Assembly: GCF_000507765.1 (NCBI RefSeq)
Contig: NZ_KI669401.1
Span: 918,597-982,596 of the forward strand
Source of the DNA: Streptococcus parasanguinis CC87K
Lineage (GTDB): Bacteria > Bacillota > Bacilli > Lactobacillales > Streptococcaceae
Length of the DNA stretch: 64,000 nucleotides
Direction: 5' to 3'
The position numbers and the translations under genes were made by a program. Position 1 is the stretch's first letter. Every line of letters begins with the position of its first letter. Below the pieces are notes generated by a model. That model searched no databases. It had not been told where the DNA came from and saw only the letters and a program-made list of their open reading frames with translations. Below are positions 55,426 to 63,325 of this stretch, in pieces.

Positions 55426-57150
55426 TTATTCTCCTTCCTGTTTTTGTTGCCGTTGGTATTGTTCATAATACCAGCCCTCTTGAGCCAATAAATCACTAGC
55501 TCTTCCTTCTTCTACAATACGACCTTGATCCAAGACGATGATCCAATCCGCCTGATGAACAGCAGACAAGCGATGAGAAACAATGATGGTCGTCTTGTCA
55601 TTTCGTTCTTTTTGAATCGTGTCAATGATGGCCTGTTCAGTCTTAGCATCTACTGCCGAAAGGGAATCATCTAACAGCAAGAGCTCAGCATCTCTTAAGA
55701 ATGCACGCGCCAGGGAGATCCGTTGTTTTTGACCTCCTGATACAGAGACCCCTTTCTCACCGATCAGGGTGTCCATTCCCTGAGACATCCGCTCGAGATC
55801 ATCCACAAAAGCAGCTTGGGCTATCGCTTCCACCAAGTCTTCTTGGCTGGCTCCTTTTTTACCAAGCGCTATATTATCACGGATAGACTTGGAGAATAAA
55901 ATATGTTCTTGGGAAACATAACCAATTTTTTCTTCAATCGAGTGTCGGTTGTAGTCCACGATCGGTTGCTGGTTGATCAAAAACTCTCCCTCACCAACTG
56001 GGTACTGCCGCAAGAATTGTCGAACCAGGGTAGTCTTTCCTGCTCCAGTACGACCAACAATCCCAACCGTCTGTCCTTTCTGGATGGTCCAATCAATGCC
56101 TGACAGGCTCTTTCGCTCAGCACCAGGATAGCTGAAAGAATAGTCCTTAAACTGCACCAAATCAATCTGCTCTAAGTAGTGAGGACCATCTGGCTCCAGA
56201 TCATCCGTTTCATCAATCACTTCTTTTAATTTTTTATAGGACATTTGACCTGTCTGGTAGACCAAGATCAAGTCTGCCATCATCCACATAGGCTCAATTA
56301 AAAAGACCAAATACAGCTGTAAAGCCAATAACTTGCCAAGGCTCAACTGCCCGCTTGCCAGGGACTGGCCTCCAAATAGCAGGAGCAAGACTGTCGAGAA
56401 TCCAATAAACAACAGGGCTAAAGGTCCAAAAGAGTACTGGATAGAAGCAATCTTGTCCCCTGTTTTGGAGAGACTGGCTGTTTTTTTCTGAAACTGTTTG
56501 ACCTGCTGGTCCCGTCTACTATAGGCCCGCATGACACGGATCCCCTCGATGGACTCCAAGACTTCATCGTTCAACTGAGCGACCGCTTCCCGGTTTTGCT
56601 CAACATACTCCTCCTGCTTTCTACTCAAAAAATAGGTCGAGACGACGAGGAAGATCATAGGAATAAAGGAAATCAAGGTTAATTGCCAAGAAATGAAAAA
56701 CATGGTCGGAATAATAAAGGCAAACAAGCCACCGCCAAACAGGAGCACCATCATCCCGTAACCCGCCATATCAGCCATCCCATCCACATCTGTCGTAAAG
56801 CGCGTCAAGAGGTCCCCTGAACGGAATTTCTCAAAAAACGGACGCCGCATAGCTACTAGCTTACGAAAAGCTTGTCCCTGAAGGGTCGCCTTGAAATGGA
56901 CTGACGACTGAAAGAGTCGCAACTGCCAATAAAAAGCCGTTAGGTAATTGAGGATAGCTGATCCTACCAAGAGGACCATATCCCATACAAAGTTCGATTG
57001 CGTCAGCGTCCGCTGACTCAAATGATCCACTAAGCGCTGGATGACTTGCGTCGGGATCAATAAGGTGTAATCATAAAGAATCAGGACCATAGCGATCTTC
57101 ACATATCGCCATTTGCGCTCCCTGATATACTCCCAAATAGCTCTGATCAT
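55426..57150 (-). CDS. ABC exporter half-transporter, degenerate-site subunit (BmrC/YheI-like)
   Basis: A 574-aa half-exporter, partner of the next gene. Six membrane helices are followed by an ATPase with GRTGAGKTT (Walker A), SVSGGQKQRISLARA (signature) and LLLLDDSLSAVD. The residue after the Walker B Asp is Asp, not the catalytic Glu, the classic degenerate site of heterodimeric exporters such as BmrCD and LmrCD. The C-terminal GWYYEQYQRQQ resembles BmrC. AAAGGAG precedes the ATG. It lies behind a leader with a small ORF and two terminators, implying conditional expression. Confidence 0.92.
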   Translation of the reverse strand: MIRAIWEYIRERKWRYVKIAMVLILYDYTLLIPTQVIQRLVDHLSQRTLTQSNFVWDMVLLVGSAILNYLTAFYWQLRLFQSSVHFKATLQGQAFRKLVAMRRPFFEKFRSGDLLTRFTTDVDGMADMAGYGMMVLLFGGGLFAFIIPTMFFISWQLTLISFIPMIFLVVSTYFLSRKQEEYVEQNREAVAQLNDEVLESIEGIRVMRAYSRRDQQVKQFQKKTASLSKTGDKIASIQYSFGPLALLFIGFSTVLLLLFGGQSLASGQLSLGKLLALQLYLVFLIEPMWMMADLILVYQTGQMSYKKLKEVIDETDDLEPDGPHYLEQIDLVQFKDYSFSYPGAERKSLSGIDWTIQKGQTVGIVGRTGAGKTTLVRQFLRQYPVGEGEFLINQQPIVDYNRHSIEEKIGYVSQEHILFSKSIRDNIALGKKGASQEDLVEAIAQAAFVDDLERMSQGMDTLIGEKGVSVSGGQKQRISLARAFLRDAELLLLDDSLSAVDAKTEQAIIDTIQKERNDKTTIIVSHRLSAVHQADWIIVLDQGRIVEEGRASDLLAQEGWYYEQYQRQQKQEGE

Positions 57151-57175
57151 ATATTCTCCTTTTCAAAATGGCACA

Positions 57176-57230
57176 GAAAAAACCCAAGCAAGGAGCTGAG
57201 TACGTGCTCAGTCCACACTTGGGCCTTCTG
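57176..57230 (-). terminator. Leader terminator 2 of the BmrCD-type operon
   Basis: On the minus strand GGCCCAAG...GGACTGAG-CACGTA-CTCAGCTCC...CTTGGGTTTTTT. The outer CCCAAG/CTTGGG and the inner 8-bp stem make it a strong intrinsic terminator, ending about 25 bases before the BmrC-like start codon. Confidence 0.85.
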
Positions 57231-57272
57231 ATGCCTATCACCAATTCAGTTAAGGCAGGTAAAAATGCATAC

Positions 57273-57306
57273 AAAAAACCCAAGACAGACTCCTCCATCT
57301 TGGGTT
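57273..57306 (-). terminator. Leader terminator 1 of the BmrCD-type operon
   Basis: On the minus strand AACCCAAGA (57306-57298), a 12-base loop, TCTTGGGTT (57285-57277), then TTTTG. Its arm CTTGGG can also pair with CCCAAG of terminator 2 (57223-57218). Confidence 0.85.
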
Positions 57307-57317
57307 CCATTTATAGT

Positions 57318-57389
57318 TTACATCGAACTCAACTGAGATTGGAGAAGCTTTGTATTCAATTGTGTCATCAAAACATCTACTTTGTTCAT
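57318..57389 (-). CDS. Putative leader peptide of the BmrCD-type operon, 23 aa
   Basis: A 23-codon ORF (MNKVDVLMTQLNTKLL... ending SSM-stop) between a good promoter and two terminators. AAAGGAG lies nine bases before the ATG, a strong ribosome-binding site. The stop codon is 12 bases before the first arm of terminator 1, so a ribosome held at the 3' end of this ORF would cover that arm. I recognise no similar peptide. By analogy with BmrB of B. subtilis it would sense translation inhibitors. Confidence 0.7.
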   Translation of the reverse strand: MNKVDVLMTQLNTKLLQSQLSSM

Positions 57390-57409
57390 GATGGTTTTCT
57401 CCTTTCTCT

Positions 57410-57452
57410 TTGTTGTTATAACTCTACCACTTATTTCCTTGCTTGTCAACGC
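57410..57452 (-). promoter_or_regulatory. Promoter of the BmrCD-type operon leader
   Basis: On the minus strand TTGACA is followed after 17 bases by TAGAGT; TATAAC lies directly downstream as a second -10 candidate. The start would be about 25 bases before the leader ORF. Confidence 0.65.
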
Positions 57453-57498
57453 TTTTTTGAAAATTATTGAAAAAAGCAAAATTTTTAAGATGGACTCG

Positions 57499-57532
57499 CA
57501 AAAAAAGAAGCCTAGATCGTCTCTAAGCTTCT
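57499..57532 (-). terminator. Terminator of the tRNA-Thr gene
   Basis: On the minus strand AGAAGCTTAGA...TCTAGGCTTCT is followed by TTTTTTTG. Confidence 0.8.
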
Positions 57533-57543
57533 CTCTTCTGCTA

Positions 57544-57616
57544 TGCTAGTTGCCGGGATTGAACCGGCGACCTCATCCTTACCATGGATGCGCTCTACCG
57601 ACTGAGCTAAACCAGC
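57544..57616 (-). tRNA. tRNA-Thr (anticodon GGU)
   Basis: A 73-base cloverleaf on the minus strand: acceptor GCTGGTT/AACTAGC with discriminator A, D-arm GCTC/GAGC, anticodon stem CATCC/GGATG with loop ATGGTAA (anticodon GGT), and T-arm GCCGG/CCGGC with TTCAATC. CCA is not encoded. It reads ACC and ACU, and is a likely ligand of the thrS T-box at 31.6 kb. A single tRNA gene with its own promoter and terminator. Confidence 0.95.
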
Positions 57617-57627
57617 AGTACCTATCT

Positions 57628-57657
57628 ACTATATCATGGAGATAGGTCTTTTGTCAA
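57628..57657 (-). promoter_or_regulatory. Promoter of tRNA-Thr
   Basis: On the minus strand TTGACA (57657-57652), 18 bases, TATAGT (57633-57628), 11 bases before the tRNA. Confidence 0.75.
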
Positions 57658-57666
57658 TATCCTGAC

Positions 57667-58236
57667 TCATTTTTCTGCCAAATATTCTTCCTTAGTGAGG
57701 ACATAATGAACTCTCGTCACCATTCGCCCTTCTTCATGCAAGTCTAGCATCGCGTAGGGCTCCTCGTGAGAATATTTCATCCCTGCTTTGGCCATCACCC
57801 GTCCAGAAGCTGGGTTGTCCTTATCATGAACAGCAATGAGCTTGTTCATCCCTAACTCTTCAAAAGCCAGGCCAATGACTGCCTTGGTAGCCTCTGTCGC
57901 TAGTCCCTGGTTCCAATAATTTTTATTCAGAACATAGCCGATACTCCCCTTTTTCAGACAAAGATCTAAATTTAGTAAATCAATCGTCCCGATAAATTTT
58001 CTATTCTCTTTCAGCTCGATCCCCCATCTTCCAAGTGGGCTCGCTAGGTAAAAGAGGGCAATGTTATTACGCGTTTCTTCCAGACTTTGATTGGTTGGAA
58101 ACGTATAGCGCGTAACGGTTTCATCAGAAGCGTACTCAAACATAGCCGGTGCATCTTCAAGAGTGACCGGACGCAAGCGCAAACGCTCCGTCTCTGTTTC
58201 ACGATAAGCTGCTAACTTCACATATAGATTTTCCAT
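57667..58236 (-). CDS. GNAT family N-acetyltransferase (RimJ/RimL-like)
   Basis: A 189-aa acetyltransferase of the GNAT_3 type. ERLRLRPVTLEDAPAMFEYASDETVTRY (in part) marks the N-terminal strand and helix, and GYVLNKNYWNQGLATEATKAVIGLAFEELG holds the acetyl-CoA site with Q/GxGxA-like NQGLATEA. Relatives acetylate ribosomal protein N-termini or small amines; the substrate here is unknown. GGAGAG precedes the ATG. Divergent from ald. Confidence 0.88.
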   Translation of the reverse strand: MENLYVKLAAYRETETERLRLRPVTLEDAPAMFEYASDETVTRYTFPTNQSLEETRNNIALFYLASPLGRWGIELKENRKFIGTIDLLNLDLCLKKGSIGYVLNKNYWNQGLATEATKAVIGLAFEELGMNKLIAVHDKDNPASGRVMAKAGMKYSHEEPYAMLDLHEEGRMVTRVHYVLTKEEYLAEK

Positions 58237-58301
58237 TTGACTCTCCTTCTTTAGGGTTTAGTTTAGCAGATAACATAAAAGAAGGCAAGCTCAAATTTTT
58301 C

Positions 58302-58330
58302 TTGCATTTTTACCCACTTTTCTATACAAT
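58302..58330 (+). promoter_or_regulatory. Promoter of ald
   Basis: TTGCAT (58302-58307), 17 bases, TACAAT (58325-58330). It gives a leader of about 100 bases containing a long hairpin. Confidence 0.65.
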
Positions 58331-58360
58331 AAAATCAATTAAAACAATCGGATAAGGAGT

Positions 58361-58409
58361 AAAAAGGTCATTGAGTCAAGAGAGCCATCTCACACCAATG
58401 GCCTTTTTA
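58361..58409 (+). promoter_or_regulatory. Long hairpin in the ald leader, possible attenuator
   Basis: AAAAAGGTCATTG (58361-58373) and CAATGGCCTTTTT (58396-58408) form a 13-bp stem with one G-U pair and a 22-base loop. It is between the promoter and the ald start, and the stem ends in five T. A TTG-started ORF of 21 codons (58371-58436) with AAGGAG upstream overlaps it. Confidence 0.6.
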
Positions 58410-58438
58410 CACCTAAATCCAAGCAAGGAGAAATAATC

Positions 58439-59551
58439 ATGTTAATTGGTATTCCAAAAGAAATTAAAAACAACGAAAATCGGGTCGGTTTGACACCTGC
58501 AGGCGTACAAAGCTTGGTGAAGAAAGGACATCAAGTGTTGGTGGAAACAAATGCTGGACTTGGTTCTGGCTTTGTCGATGAAGATTACGCCAAACAAGGA
58601 GCGACTATTGTAGCAACTGCTGCAGAAGCTTGGGCCGCTGAGATGGTGGTCAAAGTCAAAGAACCTCTCGCTGAAGAATACGGCTTCCTTCGCGAAGACC
58701 TCTTGCTCTTCACTTACTTGCATATGGCTGCTGCTCCAGAATTAGCGGACGCTATGGTCTCAGCTAAAACAACAGGGGTGGCCTACGAAACGGTGCGTGA
58801 CCTTGATGGACAATTGCCTCTCTTGGTGCCAATGAGTGAGGTTGCTGGACGGATGGCCGTGCAAATCGGTGCTCACTTCCTGACCAAACAAGAAGGTGGA
58901 TCAGGCGTCCTCCTAGGTGGGGTGCCAGGTGTTCCCAAAGGGAAAGTCACCATCATCGGAGGCGGGGTCGTTGGAACCCACGCAGCTCGTATCGCCCTTG
59001 GACTCGGTGCCCAAGTGACCATCTTAGATATCAGCGCCAAACGTCTGGCTGTTCTGGAAGATGTCTTTGGTCATCAAATCCAAACCCTTATGTCCAACCC
59101 ATTTAATATTGAGGCCAGCGTCCGTGATGCCGATGTTGTCATCGGTGCTGTCTTGATTCCTGGTGCTAAAGCTCCTAAATTAGTGACAGACGATATGGTT
59201 AAACAAATGCGTCCCGGTTCAGTCATCGTCGATGTGGCCGTTGACCAAGGTGGGGTTATCGAAACAGCAGACCGTGTCACAACGCATACGGAGCCAGTTT
59301 ACGAAAAACATGGCGTGCTCCATTATGCCGTTGCCAATATCCCAGGGGCTGTCGCTCGTACCTCTACTATCGCCCTTACCAATGTGACCCTTCCTTATGT
59401 CGAATCCCTAGCTGACAATGGCTTCCACAAGGCAATTGCCCTCGACGAAGGCCTGCGCCAAGGGGTCACCACTTACCAAGGCCATATCACAAGCCAACCT
59501 GTTGCTACTGGTTTAGAGCGCGACTTCACCCCAATCGATGAATTGGTTTAA
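58439..59551 (+). CDS. ald: Alanine dehydrogenase
   Basis: A 370-aa NAD-dependent enzyme converting L-alanine to pyruvate and ammonia, and back. The start [23 protein letters not shown] is the family signature (shown by its key block [12 protein letters not shown]), with the catalytic Lys/His region LHMAAAPEL, and NAD-binding [19 protein letters not shown]. Length is normal. AAGGAG precedes the ATG. Single gene behind a leader with a strong hairpin, so expression may depend on a metabolite or translation signal. Confidence 0.95.
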   Translation: MLIGIPKEIKNNENRVGLTPAGVQSLVKKGHQVLVETNAGLGSGFVDEDYAKQGATIVATAAEAWAAEMVVKVKEPLAEEYGFLREDLLLFTYLHMAAAPELADAMVSAKTTGVAYETVRDLDGQLPLLVPMSEVAGRMAVQIGAHFLTKQEGGSGVLLGGVPGVPKGKVTIIGGGVVGTHAARIALGLGAQVTILDISAKRLAVLEDVFGHQIQTLMSNPFNIEASVRDADVVIGAVLIPGAKAPKLVTDDMVKQMRPGSVIVDVAVDQGGVIETADRVTTHTEPVYEKHGVLHYAVANIPGAVARTSTIALTNVTLPYVESLADNGFHKAIALDEGLRQGVTTYQGHITSQPVATGLERDFTPIDELV

Positions 59552-59560
59552 TTTCTAACA

Positions 59561-59597
59561 TAAAAAAGGCAAAGATCTGATGATCTTTGCCTTTTCT
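59561..59597. terminator. Bidirectional terminator between ald and phoH
   Basis: AAAAAAGGCAAAGATC-TGAT-GATCTTTGCCTTTTC, a perfect long stem serving both convergent genes. Confidence 0.88.
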
Positions 59598-59598
59598 T

Positions 59599-60594
59599 TT
59601 ATTCTTCTTCTTCCACATCCGGTTTTTCTTTGAGGACTGGATTTGGAATGGGCTCATAGGCCCGAATAATCTCTGCTACTACTGGATGGCGAACGACATC
59701 CTTGGCAGAGAAATGCACAAAGTCAATTTGAGAAATGTTCTTCAATTTCTCCTGAGCATCAATCAAGCCTGATTTGACATTTCGAGGAAGGTCAATCTGG
59801 CTAGTATCCCCATTGACAATCATCTTAGAGTTAAAACCAAGACGGGTCAAAAACATCTTCATCTGCATGATGGTGGTATTTTGCGCTTCATCGAGGATGA
59901 CAAAGGCATCGTCCAAGGTCCGCCCCCGCATATAAGCCAAAGGCGCAATCTCGATAATCTCCCGCTCCATCATCCGAGTTGTTTGGTCTTTCCCTAAAAT
60001 CTGGTAAAGAGCATCATAGACCGGACGTAGATAAGGGTCTACTTTTTCTTTAAGATCCCCTGGTAGGAAACCAAGGCTCTCTCCAGCTTCTACAGCAGGA
60101 CGCGTCAAAATGATCCGCTTGACCTGACCACGCTTGAGGGCAGTCACTGCCAAGGTCACGGCTAGGAAGGTTTTCCCAGTCCCCGCTGGTCCAATCCCAA
60201 AGGTGACATCATGGTTCTTGACACTATCGACATAGATCTTTTGACCAAGCGTTTTAACCCGAATGGGCTTGCCGTAACTATCCTTGATAATCTCTTCTTC
60301 ATAAAGAGCGATGAACTTATCCAATTCCCCATTTCTCACCATGGTAATGGCGGTCACCACATCTGGCGTTCCGATGGTCATGCCGCGGTTGACGAGGACC
60401 AAGAGAGCCTGAATGACCTGACGAACCTGCTCGCAGCTTTCTTCTTCCCCAATGATTTGGACGATTTCTGTCCGGGCATGAATGGTCACCCCAAATTCTT
60501 GCTCCATCAAACGGAGATGGCGTTCGTTGGATCCAAACAAATGAAAGAGATCGTCTGGATGCGTTAATGTAATTTCAACTGAATGTTCTTGCAA
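59599..60594 (-). CDS. PhoH family ATPase
   Basis: A 331-aa PhoH-like protein with the P-loop GPAGTGKTFLAV and Walker B VILDEAQNTT, plus the conserved RPAVEAGESLGFLPGD region. An N-terminal KH-like segment precedes the ATPase. PhoH/YbeZ proteins interact with YbeY in ribosome biology in other bacteria; ybeY is at 53.1 kb here. The start is TTG, supported by AGAGAGG about eight bases before and by family alignment from memory (KEHSIDI-like start). A minus-strand TATAAT at 60632-60627 is the likely promoter. Confidence 0.92.
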   Translation of the reverse strand: MQEHSVEITLTHPDDLFHLFGSNERHLRLMEQEFGVTIHARTEIVQIIGEEESCEQVRQVIQALLVLVNRGMTIGTPDVVTAITMVRNGELDKFIALYEEEIIKDSYGKPIRVKTLGQKIYVDSVKNHDVTFGIGPAGTGKTFLAVTLAVTALKRGQVKRIILTRPAVEAGESLGFLPGDLKEKVDPYLRPVYDALYQILGKDQTTRMMEREIIEIAPLAYMRGRTLDDAFVILDEAQNTTIMQMKMFLTRLGFNSKMIVNGDTSQIDLPRNVKSGLIDAQEKLKNISQIDFVHFSAKDVVRHPVVAEIIRAYEPIPNPVLKEKPDVEEEE

Positions 60595-60673
60595 ATAAAG
60601 AACCTCTCTACCTGTGTTTTTCTATTATTATAACAAAGAGGCCGAGAAAAAACCATCCTCGACCTGTCCTTTT

Positions 60674-60889
60674 CTAGTGGGCTTGGTATTCTTCCCAAAT
60701 CGCATCAAAATCGCCAAGATTAAAGGAAAAGCTGGCATGCTCTTCTAAATAGCGACTGACCTCGTCGAAGTCATCTGTATGCTTGGGAAAAGCAGACTCG
60801 TGAAAAGCAAGATCTGCTAGAATGGCCTTAGGAGCATTGCTTTTAGGATTGCGCTCCGTCATCAGCCAAGTATAAAATGATTTTCGCAT
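60674..60889 (-). CDS. YozE family protein (UPF0346)
   Basis: A 71-aa acidic helical protein of the YozE/UPF0346 family, thought to have a SAM-like fold. Conserved points are [25 protein letters not shown] and the C-terminal FDAIWEEYQ. The function is unknown. It starts 10 bases after cvfB, read in the same direction, and GGAGGC precedes the ATG. An operon pyrH-frr-cvfB-yozE-phoH order is common in streptococci. Confidence 0.9.
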   Translation of the reverse strand: MRKSFYTWLMTERNPKSNAPKAILADLAFHESAFPKHTDDFDEVSRYLEEHASFSFNLGDFDAIWEEYQAH

Positions 60890-60899
60890 AAGCCTCCTC

Positions 60900-61754
60900 T
60901 TAGATCAACTCTGTTCCAAACTGGTCTTGCTTGATTTTTTTGGCCTTCATCAAACCACCCAAAGATTTTTTGAACTGGCCTTTTGAAATCCCAAAAGTTG
61001 CCTTGATCTCTTCTGGAGATGACTTATCATTCAAGGTCATAAAGCCTCCATTAGCTTCCAAATAGGTCAAAATCATTTGGGCATCGTTTTCCAACATTTC
61101 AAAAGAGCGTGGCTTCAAAGATAGATTCAAGGTCCGGTCCACCTCCCGAAATCCGATGACGCGAGCATTTACGACCTCTCCCAAACGAGGTTCTGCATAG
61201 CGCTCACTTGGGTGGATAAAGCCCAGCATATTGTTCTCTGGAAGGTAAACAAAGGTTCCAGACAATTTCAAGCGGTAGACAATGGCTGGCCAGTTTTGGT
61301 TTTGCATATTGTTGTAGGCTGGACGAGCCAAACGCTGGAAATCTTCCTGGTAGGCTAAGATCCCCCAAATCCGATCTTTCTTATCGACTTCTAAACGAAT
61401 ATAGAGACGATCGCCCTTTTTAGGCCATAGATCTTTGATCTCCGGTAGGATATCTAGTGAGACAACAATCTGCTTATCTGGAAGCCCTGTGTCCACAAAG
61501 ACTCCCAAATCCTTGCGCACTTCCGTGACCGTTCCCCAGCCAAAGCTTTCTTGAGTTGCAGTGACTTCAAGTGTCGTGAGTCGGAGCTTTTGCTTCATAT
61601 CCGTATAGGCAAAGCCCTTGACACTTTCTCCGACTTTGTGTGGGCCTTCTGCTTTATCAAGCGCGTAGGTCTGGCCATCTTTTTGAACAAAATAGAAGTG
61701 ATCATTTTCATCGATGACCATTCCCATGATGTAGCTTGCTAGATTCGTATTCAT
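60900..61754 (-). CDS. cvfB: S1 RNA-binding protein CvfB-like
   Basis: A 284-aa protein with S1-type beta-barrels and a C-terminal winged helix, as in CvfB (YitL). [24 protein letters not shown] marks one S1 domain, [17 protein letters not shown] another, and [24 protein letters not shown] the DNA/RNA-binding winged helix. In Staphylococcus CvfB affects virulence gene expression through RNA binding. It is followed by yozE and preceded by a weak terminator. Confidence 0.9.
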   Translation of the reverse strand: MNTNLASYIMGMVIDENDHFYFVQKDGQTYALDKAEGPHKVGESVKGFAYTDMKQKLRLTTLEVTATQESFGWGTVTEVRKDLGVFVDTGLPDKQIVVSLDILPEIKDLWPKKGDRLYIRLEVDKKDRIWGILAYQEDFQRLARPAYNNMQNQNWPAIVYRLKLSGTFVYLPENNMLGFIHPSERYAEPRLGEVVNARVIGFREVDRTLNLSLKPRSFEMLENDAQMILTYLEANGGFMTLNDKSSPEEIKATFGISKGQFKKSLGGLMKAKKIKQDQFGTELI

Positions 61755-61794
61755 GTTTCCTTCTTTCCTCTTGCCTCTTCACAAGAATAATGGA

Positions 61795-61828
61795 AATAAA
61801 ACCCAGCCAGCAGTGCCAACTGAGTCTT
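61795..61828 (-). terminator. Terminator after frr
   Basis: On the minus strand ACTCAGTTGGCA...TGGCTGGGT then TTTATTT. Several G-U pairs; moderate strength. Confidence 0.6.
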
Positions 61829-61853
61829 TCTTTCCTGTAATGGTTGGGATGGA

Positions 61854-62411
61854 TTAAACTTCCATCAATTCTTTTTCTTTGTGCGCTGTCATTTCATCTA
61901 CATGCTTAACAGCATCATCCGTAACTTTTTGGATCTCTTTTTCAAGACCTTTCAATTCATCTTCTGTGATCTCTTTTGCTTTTTCTTGTTTCTTCGCTTC
62001 ATCCATAGCATCACGACGGATGTTACGGATCGCTACTTTAGCATTTTCACCCACTTTTTTCACTTCTTTTGCCAATTCACGACGAGTTTCTTCAGTCAAA
62101 GCTGGGATAACCAAGCGGATAACAGATCCATCGTTGGCTGGAGTGATACCAAGGTCAGAAGCATTGATGCTGTGCTCGATGTCTTTCAAAGATGATTTAT
62201 CAAATGGTGTGATCAACAAGACACGCGCTTCTGGAATGGTGATAGATGCCAATTGGTTCAATGGTGTCTCTACTCCGTAGTATTCTACGAAAATACGATC
62301 CAAAAGACTTGCATTTGCACGTCCAGCACGGATGCTACCAAATTCACGTCCCAAACTTTGGTGAGACTGGGTCATTCTTTCTTTTGCTTTTTCTACGATT
62401 GGGTTTGCCAT
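61854..62411 (-). CDS. frr: Ribosome recycling factor
   Basis: A 185-aa factor that, with EF-G, splits post-termination ribosomes. It begins with the typical three-helix bundle ([28 protein letters not shown] in part) and ends with a helical coiled region rich in Lys/Glu (KELMEV). Length is normal. GGAAGA precedes the ATG. It follows pyrH by 19 bases in the conserved pyrH-frr pair. Confidence 0.96.
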   Translation of the reverse strand: MANPIVEKAKERMTQSHQSLGREFGSIRAGRANASLLDRIFVEYYGVETPLNQLASITIPEARVLLITPFDKSSLKDIEHSINASDLGITPANDGSVIRLVIPALTEETRRELAKEVKKVGENAKVAIRNIRRDAMDEAKKQEKAKEITEDELKGLEKEIQKVTDDAVKHVDEMTAHKEKELMEV

Positions 62412-62430
62412 AATCTTCCTCTATTTTCTA

Positions 62431-63162
62431 TTATTTTTCTACGTTATTTGATACGGTTGTACCGATATTTTCACCAAAGACAACGCGTTTGATATTGCCT
62501 GGTTCATTCATATTAAAGACAACCAAATCAATGTCGTTGTCCATGGAGAGAGTAGAGGCTGTTGAGTCCATGATGCGAAGACCTTTGTTGATCACATCAC
62601 GGTGAGTCAATTCCTCAAATTTCACAGCTGAAGCATCTTTTTTCGGATCGGCATTGTAAACACCATCGACCCCATTTTTGGCCATGAGAATGGCATCTGC
62701 TTCAATCTCAGCTGCACGAAGGGCTGCGGTCGTATCTGTTGAGAAGTAAGGAGAACCGATCCCTGCACCAAAGATCACGATCCGATCTTTTTCAAGGTGA
62801 CGAAGGGCACGACCACGGATATATGGTTCTGCAACTTGTTGCATAGCAATCGCAGTTTGAACACGGGTATCCACGCCAACTTGTTGAAGCGAATCAGCCA
62901 TCACAAGGGCGTTCATGACAGTCCCAAGCATCCCTGTGTAGTCTGCTTGGACACGATCCATCCCTGCTTCTGCAGCAGGTTCTCCACGCCAAAGGTTTCC
63001 CCCTCCAATCACCAAGGCAATTTCAATTCCAAGTTCGTGAACTTCCTTGATTTCTTGAGCCATATTTTGGACAGTTTTGATATCGATTCCGACACCACGT
63101 TCGCCAGCAAGGGCTTCACCAGATAGCTTGATTAAGATACGTTTATACTTAGGTTCTACCAT
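62431..63162 (-). CDS. pyrH: UMP kinase
   Basis: A 243-aa kinase converting UMP to UDP for RNA and cell-wall precursor synthesis. The amino-acid-kinase fold shows [25 protein letters not shown] and the regulatory [20 protein letters not shown] in part. It is usually inhibited by UTP and activated by GTP. AAGGAGAGAG lies before the ATG. A minus-strand promoter box TAAAAT is about 30 bases upstream. Normal length. Confidence 0.96.
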   Translation of the reverse strand: MVEPKYKRILIKLSGEALAGERGVGIDIKTVQNMAQEIKEVHELGIEIALVIGGGNLWRGEPAAEAGMDRVQADYTGMLGTVMNALVMADSLQQVGVDTRVQTAIAMQQVAEPYIRGRALRHLEKDRIVIFGAGIGSPYFSTDTTAALRAAEIEADAILMAKNGVDGVYNADPKKDASAVKFEELTHRDVINKGLRIMDSTASTLSMDNDIDLVVFNMNEPGNIKRVVFGENIGTTVSNNVEK

Positions 63163-63290
63163 TTTCTCTCTCCTTTTTTGATCTGTATTATTTTACCATA
63201 AATTACGTTTTTTATATAGTCATATCCATCAAAATTTTCTTTTTTCCATCCGATTAGTTTTACCAACTGTAGCAAATAAAAATGGAGTAC

Positions 63291-63322
63291 AAAAAAAGCT
63301 ACCCGAAGGCAGCTTTTTATAT
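63291..63322 (-). terminator. Terminator after rplA
   Basis: On the minus strand AAAAAGCTGCC-TTC-GGGTAGCTTTTTTTG. Confidence 0.85.
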
Positions 63323-63325
63323 CAA

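Noticed and set aside
57071..57310. 79-aa minus-strand ORF spanning terminator 2 and the exporter start
   Set aside because: No ribosome-binding site, and it overlaps the well-supported BmrC-like gene in another frame.
57168..57470. 100-aa plus-strand ORF over the exporter leader
   Set aside because: It reads through both terminator hairpins and the promoter on the opposite strand; composition reflects the hairpin sequence. The minus-strand leader model explains the region better.
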